DNA from: Erysipelotrichaceae bacterium
GTDB taxonomy: Bacteria; Bacillota_I; Bacilli_A; Erysipelotrichales; Erysipelotrichaceae
Length of the DNA stretch: 13,092 bases
Assembly (NCBI GenBank): GCA_017620435.1
Contig: JAFZQL010000194.1
Span: 1-13,092, forward strand
Reading direction: 5' to 3'
Positions 1 through 5,806 of the stretch are shown in pieces (the first letter of the stretch is position 1; the number at the start of each line of letters is the position of its first letter). The notes under the pieces are model-generated. The model had not been told where the DNA came from. It did no database searches and saw only the letters and a list, made by a program, of their open reading frames with translations. The position numbers and the translations under genes were made by a program.

Positions 1-4
1 CCCC

Positions 5-1117
5 TTATTCAAACGCTTCCGCGCATTCTTTCAGCCGTTCGATGATGTTGATGCCCTGCGGACAGACACTCTCGCACTGACCGCATTCAATACACATGGA
101 GGCCTTTCCTTTGTCTTTTGTCGCGTTGTTATAGTCTCTTAATGCCTTGTCTGTCGTTCCCAGCAGAAGCCTGTTTTTTGCCGCGAAAATATCCGGAATA
201 GGGATCTCCATCGGACAGCCTCCGGTACAGTAACGACAGGCAGTACAAGGGATCGAATCAAGAGAGGCGATGACTTCTTGTACTCTGACGATGACTTCTT
301 CTTCCTCTTTATTCAGAGGCTTGAAGTCTTTCATGTAGGAAACATTGTCTTCCATCTGTTCCAGCGTAGACATGCCGCTCAATACCGTCAGAATACCTTC
401 CTTGGAAGCGATGTAGCGGATCGCCCAGGAAGCATAGGATGCATCCGGATTCGCCTGATCAAAGATCTCTTTTACAGGGTCGATCGGATTGGCCAGGGCT
501 CCGCCTCTGATCGGCTCCATGACCACGACCGGTCGGCCGTTTCTTCTGGCAGTCTCGTAGTTCTTTCTGGACTGTACGGAAGGAGACTCCCAGTCGTTGT
601 AGTTGAGCTGCAGCTGAACGAATTCCGCTTCCGGATGTTCTTTCAGCAGCTTGTCCAGCAGTTCAGGCGTGCCATGGAACGAGAAACCGATATGCCTGAT
701 CTTGCCTTCTTCCTTGGCCTTCTTGACGAAATCCCAGAGATGGTATTTCTCGTAGAGTTCATAATTCCTGTCATCCAGGGCATGCAGAAGATAGTAGTCG
801 AAATATCCGGCTCCCGTTCTTTCCAGAGAGATATCCAGTTCTTTCTTTGCTTCTTCTTCATCTTTTGCAAACATCGCATGCAGCTTCGATGCCAGCGTGT
901 AGCTGTCGCGCGGATGGCGTTCTACCAGGGCTTTCTTTATTGTTTCTTCTGATCCTTCATAAACAAAAGCGGTATCAAAATAAGTAAAGCCGTTTTCCAC
1001 AAACAGATCTACCATCTTCTTGATCTGTTCCACATCAAACGATCCGTCCTCCAGACGAGGAAGTCTCATCAATCCGAAGCCGAGCTTCGGCGTATCTTTA
1101 CCCAAGTAATCGCTCAT
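5..1117 (-). CDS. Aldo/keto reductase with C-terminal 2[4Fe-4S] ferredoxin domain
   Basis: This is a 370-residue cytoplasmic oxidoreductase. Residues 1-270 form an AKR barrel: the N-terminal GFGLMRLP motif, and the catalytic tetrad seen as D48 and Y53 (in FDTAFVY), K78 (ASKLH) and H112 (LLHAL). Residues 285-355 hold two ferredoxin-type Cys clusters: C291, C294, C297, C301 and C342, C345, C348, C352, the last in a CP motif. Iron-sulfur AKRs of this kind are common in anaerobic Bacillota and are annotated as putative oxidoreductases; the natural substrate is unknown. The ATG is preceded by GAAAGGAAAC, a fair ribosome site. The gene starts 12 bases after the DUF362 gene and is probably co-transcribed with it. 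It is complete, with a TAA stop at bases 5-7. Family assignment is secure; the reaction is not. It could transfer electrons between ferredoxin and a carbonyl/alcohol couple (inference). Confidence 0.93.
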   Translation of the reverse strand: MSDYLGKDTPKLGFGLMRLPRLEDGSFDVEQIKKMVDLFVENGFTYFDTAFVYEGSEETIKKALVERHPRDSYTLASKLHAMFAKDEEEAKKELDISLERTGAGYFDYYLLHALDDRNYELYEKYHLWDFVKKAKEEGKIRHIGFSFHGTPELLDKLLKEHPEAEFVQLQLNYNDWESPSVQSRKNYETARRNGRPVVVMEPIRGGALANPIDPVKEIFDQANPDASYASWAIRYIASKEGILTVLSGMSTLEQMEDNVSYMKDFKPLNKEEEEVIVRVQEVIASLDSIPCTACRYCTGGCPMEIPIPDIFAAKNRLLLGTTDKALRDYNNATKDKGKASMCIECGQCESVCPQGINIIERLKECAEAFE

Positions 1118-1129
1118 ACTGTTTCCTTT

Positions 1130-2134
1130 CTATTTAATCAGTTTAAACGGCTTGACATCCTTTACCGCCTCTTTCGGCGTGATCCTGACTTCATCATTGT
1201 CCAGATCGATCAGGATGTATCTGTCATTGCCCATGCCCAGTTCTTTCATGTAGCTCAGCTGACGGAATCCGTGTCTTGACTGCATCCTTTCCCAGAGATC
1301 GTGGTGCTGTTCCTCGGTCATCGCATGAACCAGATCGACGCAGGCTGTATCGATGGCACAGATATCGGTAGATGCCAGGATGCCGACATTCGGTGTAACC
1401 ACCGGTGCTGCCGCAACGCCTTCACAGTCGCAGGATACCGACATGTTTCTCATGACGTTGACATAGGTCACATGTTTCCCGAAGAAATCGATCGTAGCCT
1501 TCGTCGATTCGCTGATCCTTTCCATCAGTTCATCCTGTCCGATCGACCACTGGTCTTCACCTTCCCGGGTATGGATCATCTTTTTACCGATCCTGCCGTC
1601 GGCACAGCCGATCCCGATGTTCTTGTTGGAACCGCCGAAACCGCCGGCCACATGACCCTTGAAATGCGTCAGCGTGAACATTGAATCATAGTCTGTCAGA
1701 TGAGAACCGACTGTCATATGATCGAACCACTTTCCGCCTTTGACAGGCAGATCGGCTGTTCCTTCTTCATCGATGATATCTACCGGACAGAAGGTCCAGC
1801 CGTTGACTTCCAGAGTCTCACGGTGCTGTTCCGTAGTATAACGGTCACCGACGTAATAGGTATTGGTCTCGATGATCGTGGCATCCTTCAAAGATTCCGT
1901 CGTTTCAAACAACTCCCTGACCCAAGAACTCGGCACGATGTTCGGACCGTTCTTTTCTCCGGTATGCAGTTTAACTGCCACCTTGCCGCAGATGTTTCCG
2001 TTGACTTTTTCATATGCTTTTTTAATGCCTGCAGCAGAAAGATCTCTGGTAAAATAGACGATCGACTCGTTGCCGCTTCTATCTTCGTACGGAACATAAA
2101 TGTTGCCGTCATTTGCCGCCTTGACTTCACTCAT
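1130..2134 (-). CDS. DUF362 domain protein lacking the usual ferredoxin domain
   Basis: This 334-residue protein is recognised by the DUF362 core THFKGHVAGGFGG at about 156-168, followed by KNIGIG and ending in GKKMIH near 183-188. Many DUF362 proteins carry a C-terminal ferredoxin domain. Here there is none; the scattered cysteines (for example C235 and C237) do not make a CxxCxxCxxxCP pattern. The next gene, an AKR, does carry such a domain, so the two may form a split redox unit (inference). The family's biochemical function is unsettled. No signal peptide or membrane segment is apparent. The ATG start is well supported by AAGGAGG about 9 bases upstream and by an extended -10 promoter close by. 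It is the first gene of a two-gene operon with the AKR. Confidence 0.88.
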   Translation of the reverse strand: MSEVKAANDGNIYVPYEDRSGNESIVYFTRDLSAAGIKKAYEKVNGNICGKVAVKLHTGEKNGPNIVPSSWVRELFETTESLKDATIIETNTYYVGDRYTTEQHRETLEVNGWTFCPVDIIDEEGTADLPVKGGKWFDHMTVGSHLTDYDSMFTLTHFKGHVAGGFGGSNKNIGIGCADGRIGKKMIHTREGEDQWSIGQDELMERISESTKATIDFFGKHVTYVNVMRNMSVSCDCEGVAAAPVVTPNVGILASTDICAIDTACVDLVHAMTEEQHHDLWERMQSRHGFRQLSYMKELGMGNDRYILIDLDNDEVRITPKEAVKDVKPFKLIK

Positions 2135-2164
2135 GGATGATTCCTCCTTGTTTCTTACAGGGTC

Positions 2165-2173
2165 ATTATAACA
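2165..2173 (-). promoter_or_regulatory. Extended -10 promoter for the DUF362-AKR operon
   Basis: On the minus strand the sequence reads TGTTATAAT, a perfect -10 hexamer (2170-2165) with the extended TGn element. No good TTGACA-like -35 is found 16-18 bases upstream, where the sequence is purine-rich, which fits an extended -10 promoter. Transcription would start near 2157, giving a leader of about 23 bases containing the AAGGAGG ribosome site. Confidence 0.6.
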
Positions 2174-2294
2174 TTGTTTCTTTCTCTTTTCCTTGCTGAT
2201 GCATCGTCCGGAAGGGTGTGTCTAGATTATTCTAAAGTGTAATAGCTAAAACTGAAGGCTTCAGAGATAAAAACCCTCGTTTTCTTTCAAAAAG

Positions 2295-2308
2295 CGTCAT
2301 TTTTGACG
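2295..2308. repeat. Small inverted repeat CGTCA-TTTT-TGACG
   Basis: A perfect 5-bp inverted repeat with a 4-base spacer, the right arm overlapping a TTGACG that could be a plus-strand -35 element (2303-2308). It might be an operator or a weak hairpin. Read on the minus strand it is followed by CTTTTTG, so it also looks like a poor intrinsic terminator. No well-spaced -10 follows on the plus strand; the best candidates are GATACG at 2328-2333 (19-base spacer) and TACGAT at 2330-2335 (21-base spacer), both poor. The rest of 2174-2340 is AT-rich and shows only a CTGAAG/CTTCAG mini-palindrome near 2252-2264. Confidence 0.3.
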
Positions 2309-2355
2309 TACACGTTTTTTTATTTCTGATACGATTTCTTTGGAGGGTATTAGTC

Positions 2356-2421
2356 ATGAATAATACTGTCCAATCGTACTGCCTGACCTCTAAAAACAAT
2401 GAACATCGAAATACTGGCTGA
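2356..2421 (+). CDS. Putative 21-residue leader ORF with strong ribosome site
   Basis: This tiny plus-strand ORF begins with ATG 8 bases after GGAGGG (2342-2347), a near-ideal ribosome site in a region otherwise without genes. It encodes MNNTVQSYCLTSKNNEHRNTG, a hydrophilic peptide with no recognised family, and stops at TGA 2419-2421. It overlaps the start of a second tiny ORF (2399-2470) in another frame. The second ORF has no ribosome site of its own, so translation of this one could deliver ribosomes to it, much as mok does for hok. This is inferred from layout only. The ORF is too short for coding statistics, and the ribosome site is its main support. Confidence 0.35.
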   Translation: MNNTVQSYCLTSKNNEHRNTG

Positions 2422-2470
2422 GCTGGTAGTTCTGTACTTTATTGTTAAGGAGCTGAAAAAGAGAAATTAG
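2399..2470 (+). CDS. Putative 23-residue hydrophobic peptide, type I toxin-like
   Basis: The ORF reads MNIEILAELVVLYFIVKELKKRN and stops at TAG 2468-2470. A hydrophobic stretch of about 13 residues is followed by a basic tail (KELKKR), the general form of small membrane-acting type I toxins in Bacillota. It does not clearly match Fst, TxpA/BsrG or Hok by eye. An in-frame TGA five codons upstream fixes the ATG as the only standard start. There is no ribosome site of its own, so it would depend on the overlapping upstream ORF. Its stop codon lies inside the left arm of a hairpin (2459-2491), and a probable antisense RNA would cover its last codons and 3' region. It could also be chance; the surrounding organisation is what makes it credible. 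Confidence 0.35.
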   Translation: MNIEILAELVVLYFIVKELKKRN

Positions 2471-2491
2471 TCCTTTAGGCTGATTTCTCTT
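2456..2491 (-). terminator. Intrinsic terminator for a minus-strand (antisense) RNA
   Basis: The arms 2459-2470 and 2480-2491 form a 12-bp stem with one G-U/T pair. Two more G-C pairs (C2472-G2479 and C2473-G2478) can form inside after a one-base bulge. Read on the minus strand the stem ends in a run of five T (2460-2456), a standard intrinsic terminator shape. On the plus strand there is no T tract, so it would be only a hairpin containing the TAG stop of the tiny ORF. Confidence 0.5.
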
Positions 2492-2562
2492 AAGGCAGTA
2501 CGACAGAAAAGAGAGGCTGCAACCTCTCTTTTCCTTTAGTGAATTGCCTCACCTCTAATAAC
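2457..2562 (-). ncRNA. Possible antisense RNA, about 105 nt
   Basis: This is a predicted transcript only. It would start about 7 bases downstream of the TATAAT at 2574-2569 and end at the hairpin plus T5 at 2491-2456. It would contain the hairpin 2506-2533 and overlap the 3' end of the plus-strand tiny ORF by roughly five codons plus all of its 3' untranslated region. That geometry matches type I antitoxin RNAs that target the 3' region of the toxin message. Alternatively the promoter is not real and the hairpins simply end the upstream operon. Confidence 0.3.
2506..2533. terminator. Bidirectional terminator hairpin after the thyA operon
   Basis: GAAAAGAGAGG (2506-2516) and CCTCTCTTTTC (2523-2533) form a perfect 11-bp stem with a 6-base loop. 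The A-rich left and T-rich right ends suit termination in both directions. On the plus strand the stem is followed by CTTT. It lies about 75 bases beyond the stop of the zinc-ribbon gene on the minus strand and about 35 bases beyond the tiny plus-strand ORF. Confidence 0.6.
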
Positions 2563-2568
2563 GCTTTT

Positions 2569-2597
2569 ATTATACAACGTTTCTTTGTTTGCATAAA
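2569..2597 (-). promoter_or_regulatory. Possible antisense promoter (TTTATG-17-TATAAT)
   Basis: On the minus strand a perfect TATAAT (2574-2569) lies 17 bases after TTTATG (2597-2592), with an A-rich spacer. It begins just after the stop of the zinc-ribbon gene, so it cannot serve that gene, and no long ORF follows. The GTTGTATAAT around the -10 is identical to the sequence at the thyA promoter. Confidence 0.4.
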
Positions 2598-2608
2598 GAT
2601 ATTCCGAC

Positions 2609-4285
2609 TCAAGACAAAATCGCTGCAACACATCCAATCAGAATAAACAGCAGTCCGAACATCAGCCAGAAACCCGTCTTGCCTAGTTCCCATAAGGCTC
2701 TGATCAAAGTAATCCTCTTTCCGTTCTGATCAAGTTCTCCGATCCCGAACATCGACAAGAAACCGACGTTCCTGTCTCTTCTTTTTCCCAGCAGATGCCT
2801 CTTGCCGTCTTCCCTGATCTCATAAAGAAACGGATGGTCGTAGACATCTCTTCGCACACCCTTGGCAAAATACAGGATCACCATGAATCCCGCAAAGACA
2901 TACCAGGCTGCGCCATAGCCGATAAAGAAATGATCAAAGAACTTCTCGCCCGATTCAGTAATCATTGCCAGTCTGATCACGGCAGCGATGATAGCAGGCA
3001 GAAAGACCAGCACAAAACAGTTCCACAGGATGGAAAGGATCCTGCCAAAGGTATAGAAACGGATCCTGACCGGAACATTTTCTCCATCGCTGTTTTTCTC
3101 AAAGAAGACCGGCGTATTGTCGAATGGATTTTTCAGGATATCATTTCCTTCTTCAATCTTCAGCTCTCCATCTTCACGTCTCGCTCTGGATGTCTTTGAA
3201 TTCAGGATGACGGTCTGAATGAGAGAAGATCTTCCTTCCGACATGATCGCAAAGAATAGACAGGCGAATACCGCGGCGAAAAGACACATCGCTTCGAGAT
3301 TGAAAGCGTAGAAATAGGATAGACCCAAAGTACACAGGATCGTATATAAAAGCGGTTCTATGACCCACGGATAAGTGATCTTACGGCGGTGTTCGCTGAC
3401 TGCGACCTTCCCGGTCTGGCCATTCACTGCAGCCGTAAGTGTCATGGTCCTGATGAAATAGACCGGCAGAAGCACAGGAATCCGGTACAGCTGTCCGGCA
3501 TCCAGGTGGATGTTCAGACCGCTTGTCTGCATGACTTTTCTGACTTCCGGAAGGAAATCTTCTTCCGTTTCTTCCTTGACCCGGGATTCGATCTTGTCCT
3601 GTGGAAGATCGTTGAGCTTGACTTTTTCTCCGGCGATATATCCGTAATCAAAAAGCTGCATCTGTGACCAGTCGAACGGTTCCATCCGATTGAGTACCAG
3701 GTTATCCAGATGGCTTTCTGAAGAAACCAGCGTTCCTTCCAGATAGCCGGCACATTGATATTTGCGATTGCCGTCATCTCTGCTTACGGTCCCGTAGATC
3801 GGACCGCGGATCAGCTGATAAGGAAGATAACAGCCTTTCAGCTGATCGATGCCGGAAACAACGGCTCTTCCTTCTTTCTTGTACCGGTGTTTCTTTCCCC
3901 ATTTCAGCAGCCTTTCTTTCGCTTCTTCATAAGTGAGAAAGAAAGGAATAATCAGATCAGGAAACTGTTCCTTGCTGGTGAATTCCTTACGAATCAGTTT
4001 GCTACCGCAGAAATCACAGGTCACAGAAGCTTCTCCTGCTTCGAATATGACCTCTGCACCGCAACCGGAACAGCTGAACTTTTCCGGTGTGTTTCCTGTA
4101 TCAACGGCCTTCTTATGGGAACTGTCAAGCTGTTTCCATCTGATCGTTTCGTTTCTGACCTCATCGATACCGCTGGTCTGGCCGCAGTACGGACAGCGGT
4201 ATGTCTGTCTGACAATATCAAAACCTGCGGGAGCCCCGCAGTTTTTACAGTAAATCGTTAACGGATTTCTATCAGCTGTTTTCAT
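2609..4285 (-). CDS. Multi-pass membrane protein with two N-terminal zinc ribbons
   Basis: This 558-residue protein opens with two Cys4 zinc ribbons: C13, C16, C31, C34 and C72, C75, C90, C93, resembling the TFIIB-type zinc-ribbon proteins of Bacillota. A soluble domain follows (about 100-300), ending in a PVYFIRT...NGQTGKVAV segment that I associate with that family. Hydrophobic stretches near 308-325, 329-348, 414-440, 455-473 and 535-556 suggest five membrane segments in the C-terminal half. There is no N-terminal signal, so the ribbons are probably cytoplasmic. Function is unknown. The ATG overlaps the last 14 bases of the dihydrofolate reductase gene and has only a weak ribosome site (AGAAAAGAAG), suggesting translational coupling. 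Starting later would break the first zinc ribbon. The link to thymidylate/folate genes may be only positional. Confidence 0.8.
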   Translation of the reverse strand: MKTADRNPLTIYCKNCGAPAGFDIVRQTYRCPYCGQTSGIDEVRNETIRWKQLDSSHKKAVDTGNTPEKFSCSGCGAEVIFEAGEASVTCDFCGSKLIRKEFTSKEQFPDLIIPFFLTYEEAKERLLKWGKKHRYKKEGRAVVSGIDQLKGCYLPYQLIRGPIYGTVSRDDGNRKYQCAGYLEGTLVSSESHLDNLVLNRMEPFDWSQMQLFDYGYIAGEKVKLNDLPQDKIESRVKEETEEDFLPEVRKVMQTSGLNIHLDAGQLYRIPVLLPVYFIRTMTLTAAVNGQTGKVAVSEHRRKITYPWVIEPLLYTILCTLGLSYFYAFNLEAMCLFAAVFACLFFAIMSEGRSSLIQTVILNSKTSRARREDGELKIEEGNDILKNPFDNTPVFFEKNSDGENVPVRIRFYTFGRILSILWNCFVLVFLPAIIAAVIRLAMITESGEKFFDHFFIGYGAAWYVFAGFMVILYFAKGVRRDVYDHPFLYEIREDGKRHLLGKRRDRNVGFLSMFGIGELDQNGKRITLIRALWELGKTGFWLMFGLLFILIGCVAAILS

Positions 4286-4751
4286 CTTCTTTTCTGATCA
4301 GCTCACGATAGATGAATTCTTCGTATTCTTCTTCCTTGACGATGTCCCAGTCCTGAGGATCGAAGATCTCCAGTCTGGTATCAACTTCATATTCTTTTTT
4401 TATAAAGGAAACATAGGCTTTCTTCGCATACGGATAAGACTGTCTGTAGATGGAAGCACCGCCGCAGATAATGTATTCTGTTTCATCGTCCTGGTGTTCC
4501 TCCAGGAAAGCGATCAGATCATGGGTCACCTCGACACCTTCCGGATGATATTCCGGATCGATGGAGACAACGGTGATGTAACGGTCTTTCAGTTTTCCCG
4601 GAAGATTGTCGTAGGTCGTCTGGCCCATGACGATATGCTTAAAAAGCGTGTTTCTGCGGAACAGTTTCAGTTCTTCTTTGATGTGCCAAGGCAGGGATCC
4701 CTTGATCCCGATGCCGTAACGCGGATCGACCGCTACTGAAAAGCTGATCAT
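4272..4751 (-). CDS. folA: Dihydrofolate reductase
   Basis: The enzyme reduces dihydrofolate to tetrahydrofolate with NADPH, regenerating the cofactor that thymidylate synthase oxidises. It has 159 residues, typical for bacterial DHFR. The start is MISFSVAV, with GIGIKGSLPWHIKEELKLF at 14-31. The acidic substrate-binding residue is E27 (D27 in E. coli), next to W22 and F31. MGQTTYDNLPGK is at 42-53 and the NADPH-binding ICGGASIY at 95-102, with the Gly pair at 97-98. An in-frame ATG at 4784 would add 11 residues with no DHFR character, inside thyA. The ATG at 4751 shares one base with the thyA TAA stop (TAATG), which indicates coupled translation and fixes the start. thyA-DHFR order is classic in Bacillota. 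Confidence 0.95.
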   Translation of the reverse strand: MISFSVAVDPRYGIGIKGSLPWHIKEELKLFRRNTLFKHIVMGQTTYDNLPGKLKDRYITVVSIDPEYHPEGVEVTHDLIAFLEEHQDDETEYIICGGASIYRQSYPYAKKAYVSFIKKEYEVDTRLEIFDPQDWDIVKEEEYEEFIYRELIRKEDENS

Positions 4752-5629
4752 TATACGGATACCTTTCCCTTGATTGCAGGCCATGGATCGTAGTCCAGGA
4801 TCTTCACGTCGTCGATCGTAAATTCAAAAATATCTTTGATCTCCGGATTCAGCCACAGCTTCGGCAGAGGTTTCGGTTCTCTGGAGAGCTGTTCCTTGAT
4901 CTGGTCGACGTGATCCAGATAGATGTGAGCATCGCCGAAGGTATGAATGAATTCATAAGGCTCATAGCCGCAGACCTGCGCCACCATCGCCAGCAGCAGC
5001 GAATAGGAAGCGATGTTGAAAGGAACACCCAGGAACAGATCGGCAGAACGCTGATACAGCTGGCAGGATAGCTTCTTTTTATCCGCGGATACATAGAACT
5101 GGAAGAATGCGTGGCAAGGAGGCAGAGCCATCTGATCCGCTTCCGCAGGATTGTAGGCTACGACCAGGTGTCTTCTGGAGAACGGATTGTTTTTGAGATT
5201 GTCGATCAGCTGAGTGATCTGGTCAACGCCCCTTCCGTCAAAGTTGCGCCACTGTCTGCCGTAGACCGGACCCAGGTCGCCCCATTTATCTGCAAAGGCT
5301 TCATCTTCGCAGATTTTGGCGATGAATTCCTCCATCGTTTCGCCCTTGTATTCGGCAGAATCCTTGTACTTGGCATAAGGCCAGTCGTTCCAGATCTTGA
5401 CGTTCTTTAAAGCCAGAGGACGGATGTTTGTTTCCCCTTTCAGGAACCAGAAAAGTTCTTCAAAGATGCCTCTGTAGAAGACCTTTTTCGTCGTTAAAAG
5501 AGGGAAGCCCTCTTCCAAATTGACTCTCATCTGATATCCGAAACGGGAAATCGTTCCGGTTCCTGTTCTGTCTTGTCTTTTTTCACCGTTTTCCAGAACA
5601 TAACGGCATAGATCCAAGTACTGTTTCAT
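4751..5629 (-). CDS. thyA: Thymidylate synthase
   Basis: This enzyme makes dTMP from dUMP using 5,10-methylenetetrahydrofolate. The 292-residue protein shows RTGTGT at 21-26, the PLLTTKK segment at 43-49, the paired arginines R152-R153, and the catalytic Cys in LPPCHAFFQF (C172). GVPFNIASYS at 201-210 carries the dUMP-contacting Asn204, and the C-terminal end is AIKGKVSV. It is somewhat longer than the 264-residue E. coli enzyme, with extra residues around 85-115 as in several Bacillota ThyA proteins. The ATG follows GAGGTAACACA, a fair ribosome site. It is the first gene of an operon with DHFR and the zinc-ribbon membrane protein, with a TATAAT about 32 bases upstream of the start. No key residue is missing. 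Confidence 0.97.
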   Translation of the reverse strand: MKQYLDLCRYVLENGEKRQDRTGTGTISRFGYQMRVNLEEGFPLLTTKKVFYRGIFEELFWFLKGETNIRPLALKNVKIWNDWPYAKYKDSAEYKGETMEEFIAKICEDEAFADKWGDLGPVYGRQWRNFDGRGVDQITQLIDNLKNNPFSRRHLVVAYNPAEADQMALPPCHAFFQFYVSADKKKLSCQLYQRSADLFLGVPFNIASYSLLLAMVAQVCGYEPYEFIHTFGDAHIYLDHVDQIKEQLSREPKPLPKLWLNPEIKDIFEFTIDDVKILDYDPWPAIKGKVSV

Positions 5630-5660
5630 TGTGTTACCTCGCTTGCTTCCGATTACTTCA

Positions 5661-5666
5661 ATTATA
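5661..5666 (-). promoter_or_regulatory. Probable -10 box of the thyA operon
   Basis: A perfect TATAAT on the minus strand within GTTGTATAAT, placed about 32 bases upstream of the thyA ATG. The -35 region at 16-18 bases spacing (GCGAGG) does not match the consensus, so either an activator is needed or the promoter relies on the -10. The same ten bases appear at 2578-2569. Confidence 0.5.
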
Positions 5667-5728
5667 CAACAGGAGAAGGCTTTCCTCGCGATATTGAATC
5701 ATTATATGAAATCTGATCACTGACATAC

Positions 5729-5756
5729 GAAAGGGTCATCCTACGATGACCCTTTC
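5729..5756. terminator. 12-bp perfect hairpin ending the sugar-acid/Etf operon
   Basis: GAAAGGGTCATC (5729-5740) and GATGACCCTTTC (5745-5756) pair perfectly around a 4-base loop, about 50 bases beyond the dehydrogenase stop codon. The minus-strand T tract is limited to the stem (CCCTTTC), so termination may be imperfect and some read-through into thyA is possible. It is the only strong structure in the gap 5667-5806. Confidence 0.6.
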
Positions 5757-5806
5757 CTTTGAACTATTCCTGATATTGTGTATGCTTTACAGATTCTAAT
5801 GTCGAT

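Larger units (their letters stand above)
2374..2503. repeat. 11-bp long-range inverted repeat flanking the tiny ORF
   Basis: TCGTACTGCCT at 2374-2384 is perfectly complementary to AGGCAGTACGA at 2493-2503. In a plus-strand transcript these arms would pair across about 108 bases. That pairing would enclose the start of the 23-residue ORF and tie the 5' part of the message to its 3' end, as in the fold-back of hok-type mRNAs. No target-site duplication flanks the arms. Confidence 0.5.

Noticed and set aside
278..952. 224-residue plus-strand ORF opposite the aldo/keto reductase gene
   Set aside because: It is entirely antisense to a gene with full AKR and ferredoxin motifs; its protein shows no family features and no ribosome site was seen.
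2374..2503. A miniature transposable element (MITE) bounded by the 11-bp inverted repeats
   Set aside because: No target-site duplication is visible outside the arms, and the hairpins and ribosome site fit a small RNA/peptide locus better. A search for further copies in the genome would settle it.
2490..2693. 67-residue minus-strand ORF overlapping the end of the zinc-ribbon gene
   Set aside because: It is an out-of-frame shadow that runs through the terminator hairpin, with no recognisable features.
4752..4784. Upstream ATG at 4784 extending dihydrofolate reductase by 11 residues
   Set aside because: The extension lies inside thyA, adds no DHFR sequence, and the ATG at 4751 matches family length and the TAATG coupling.
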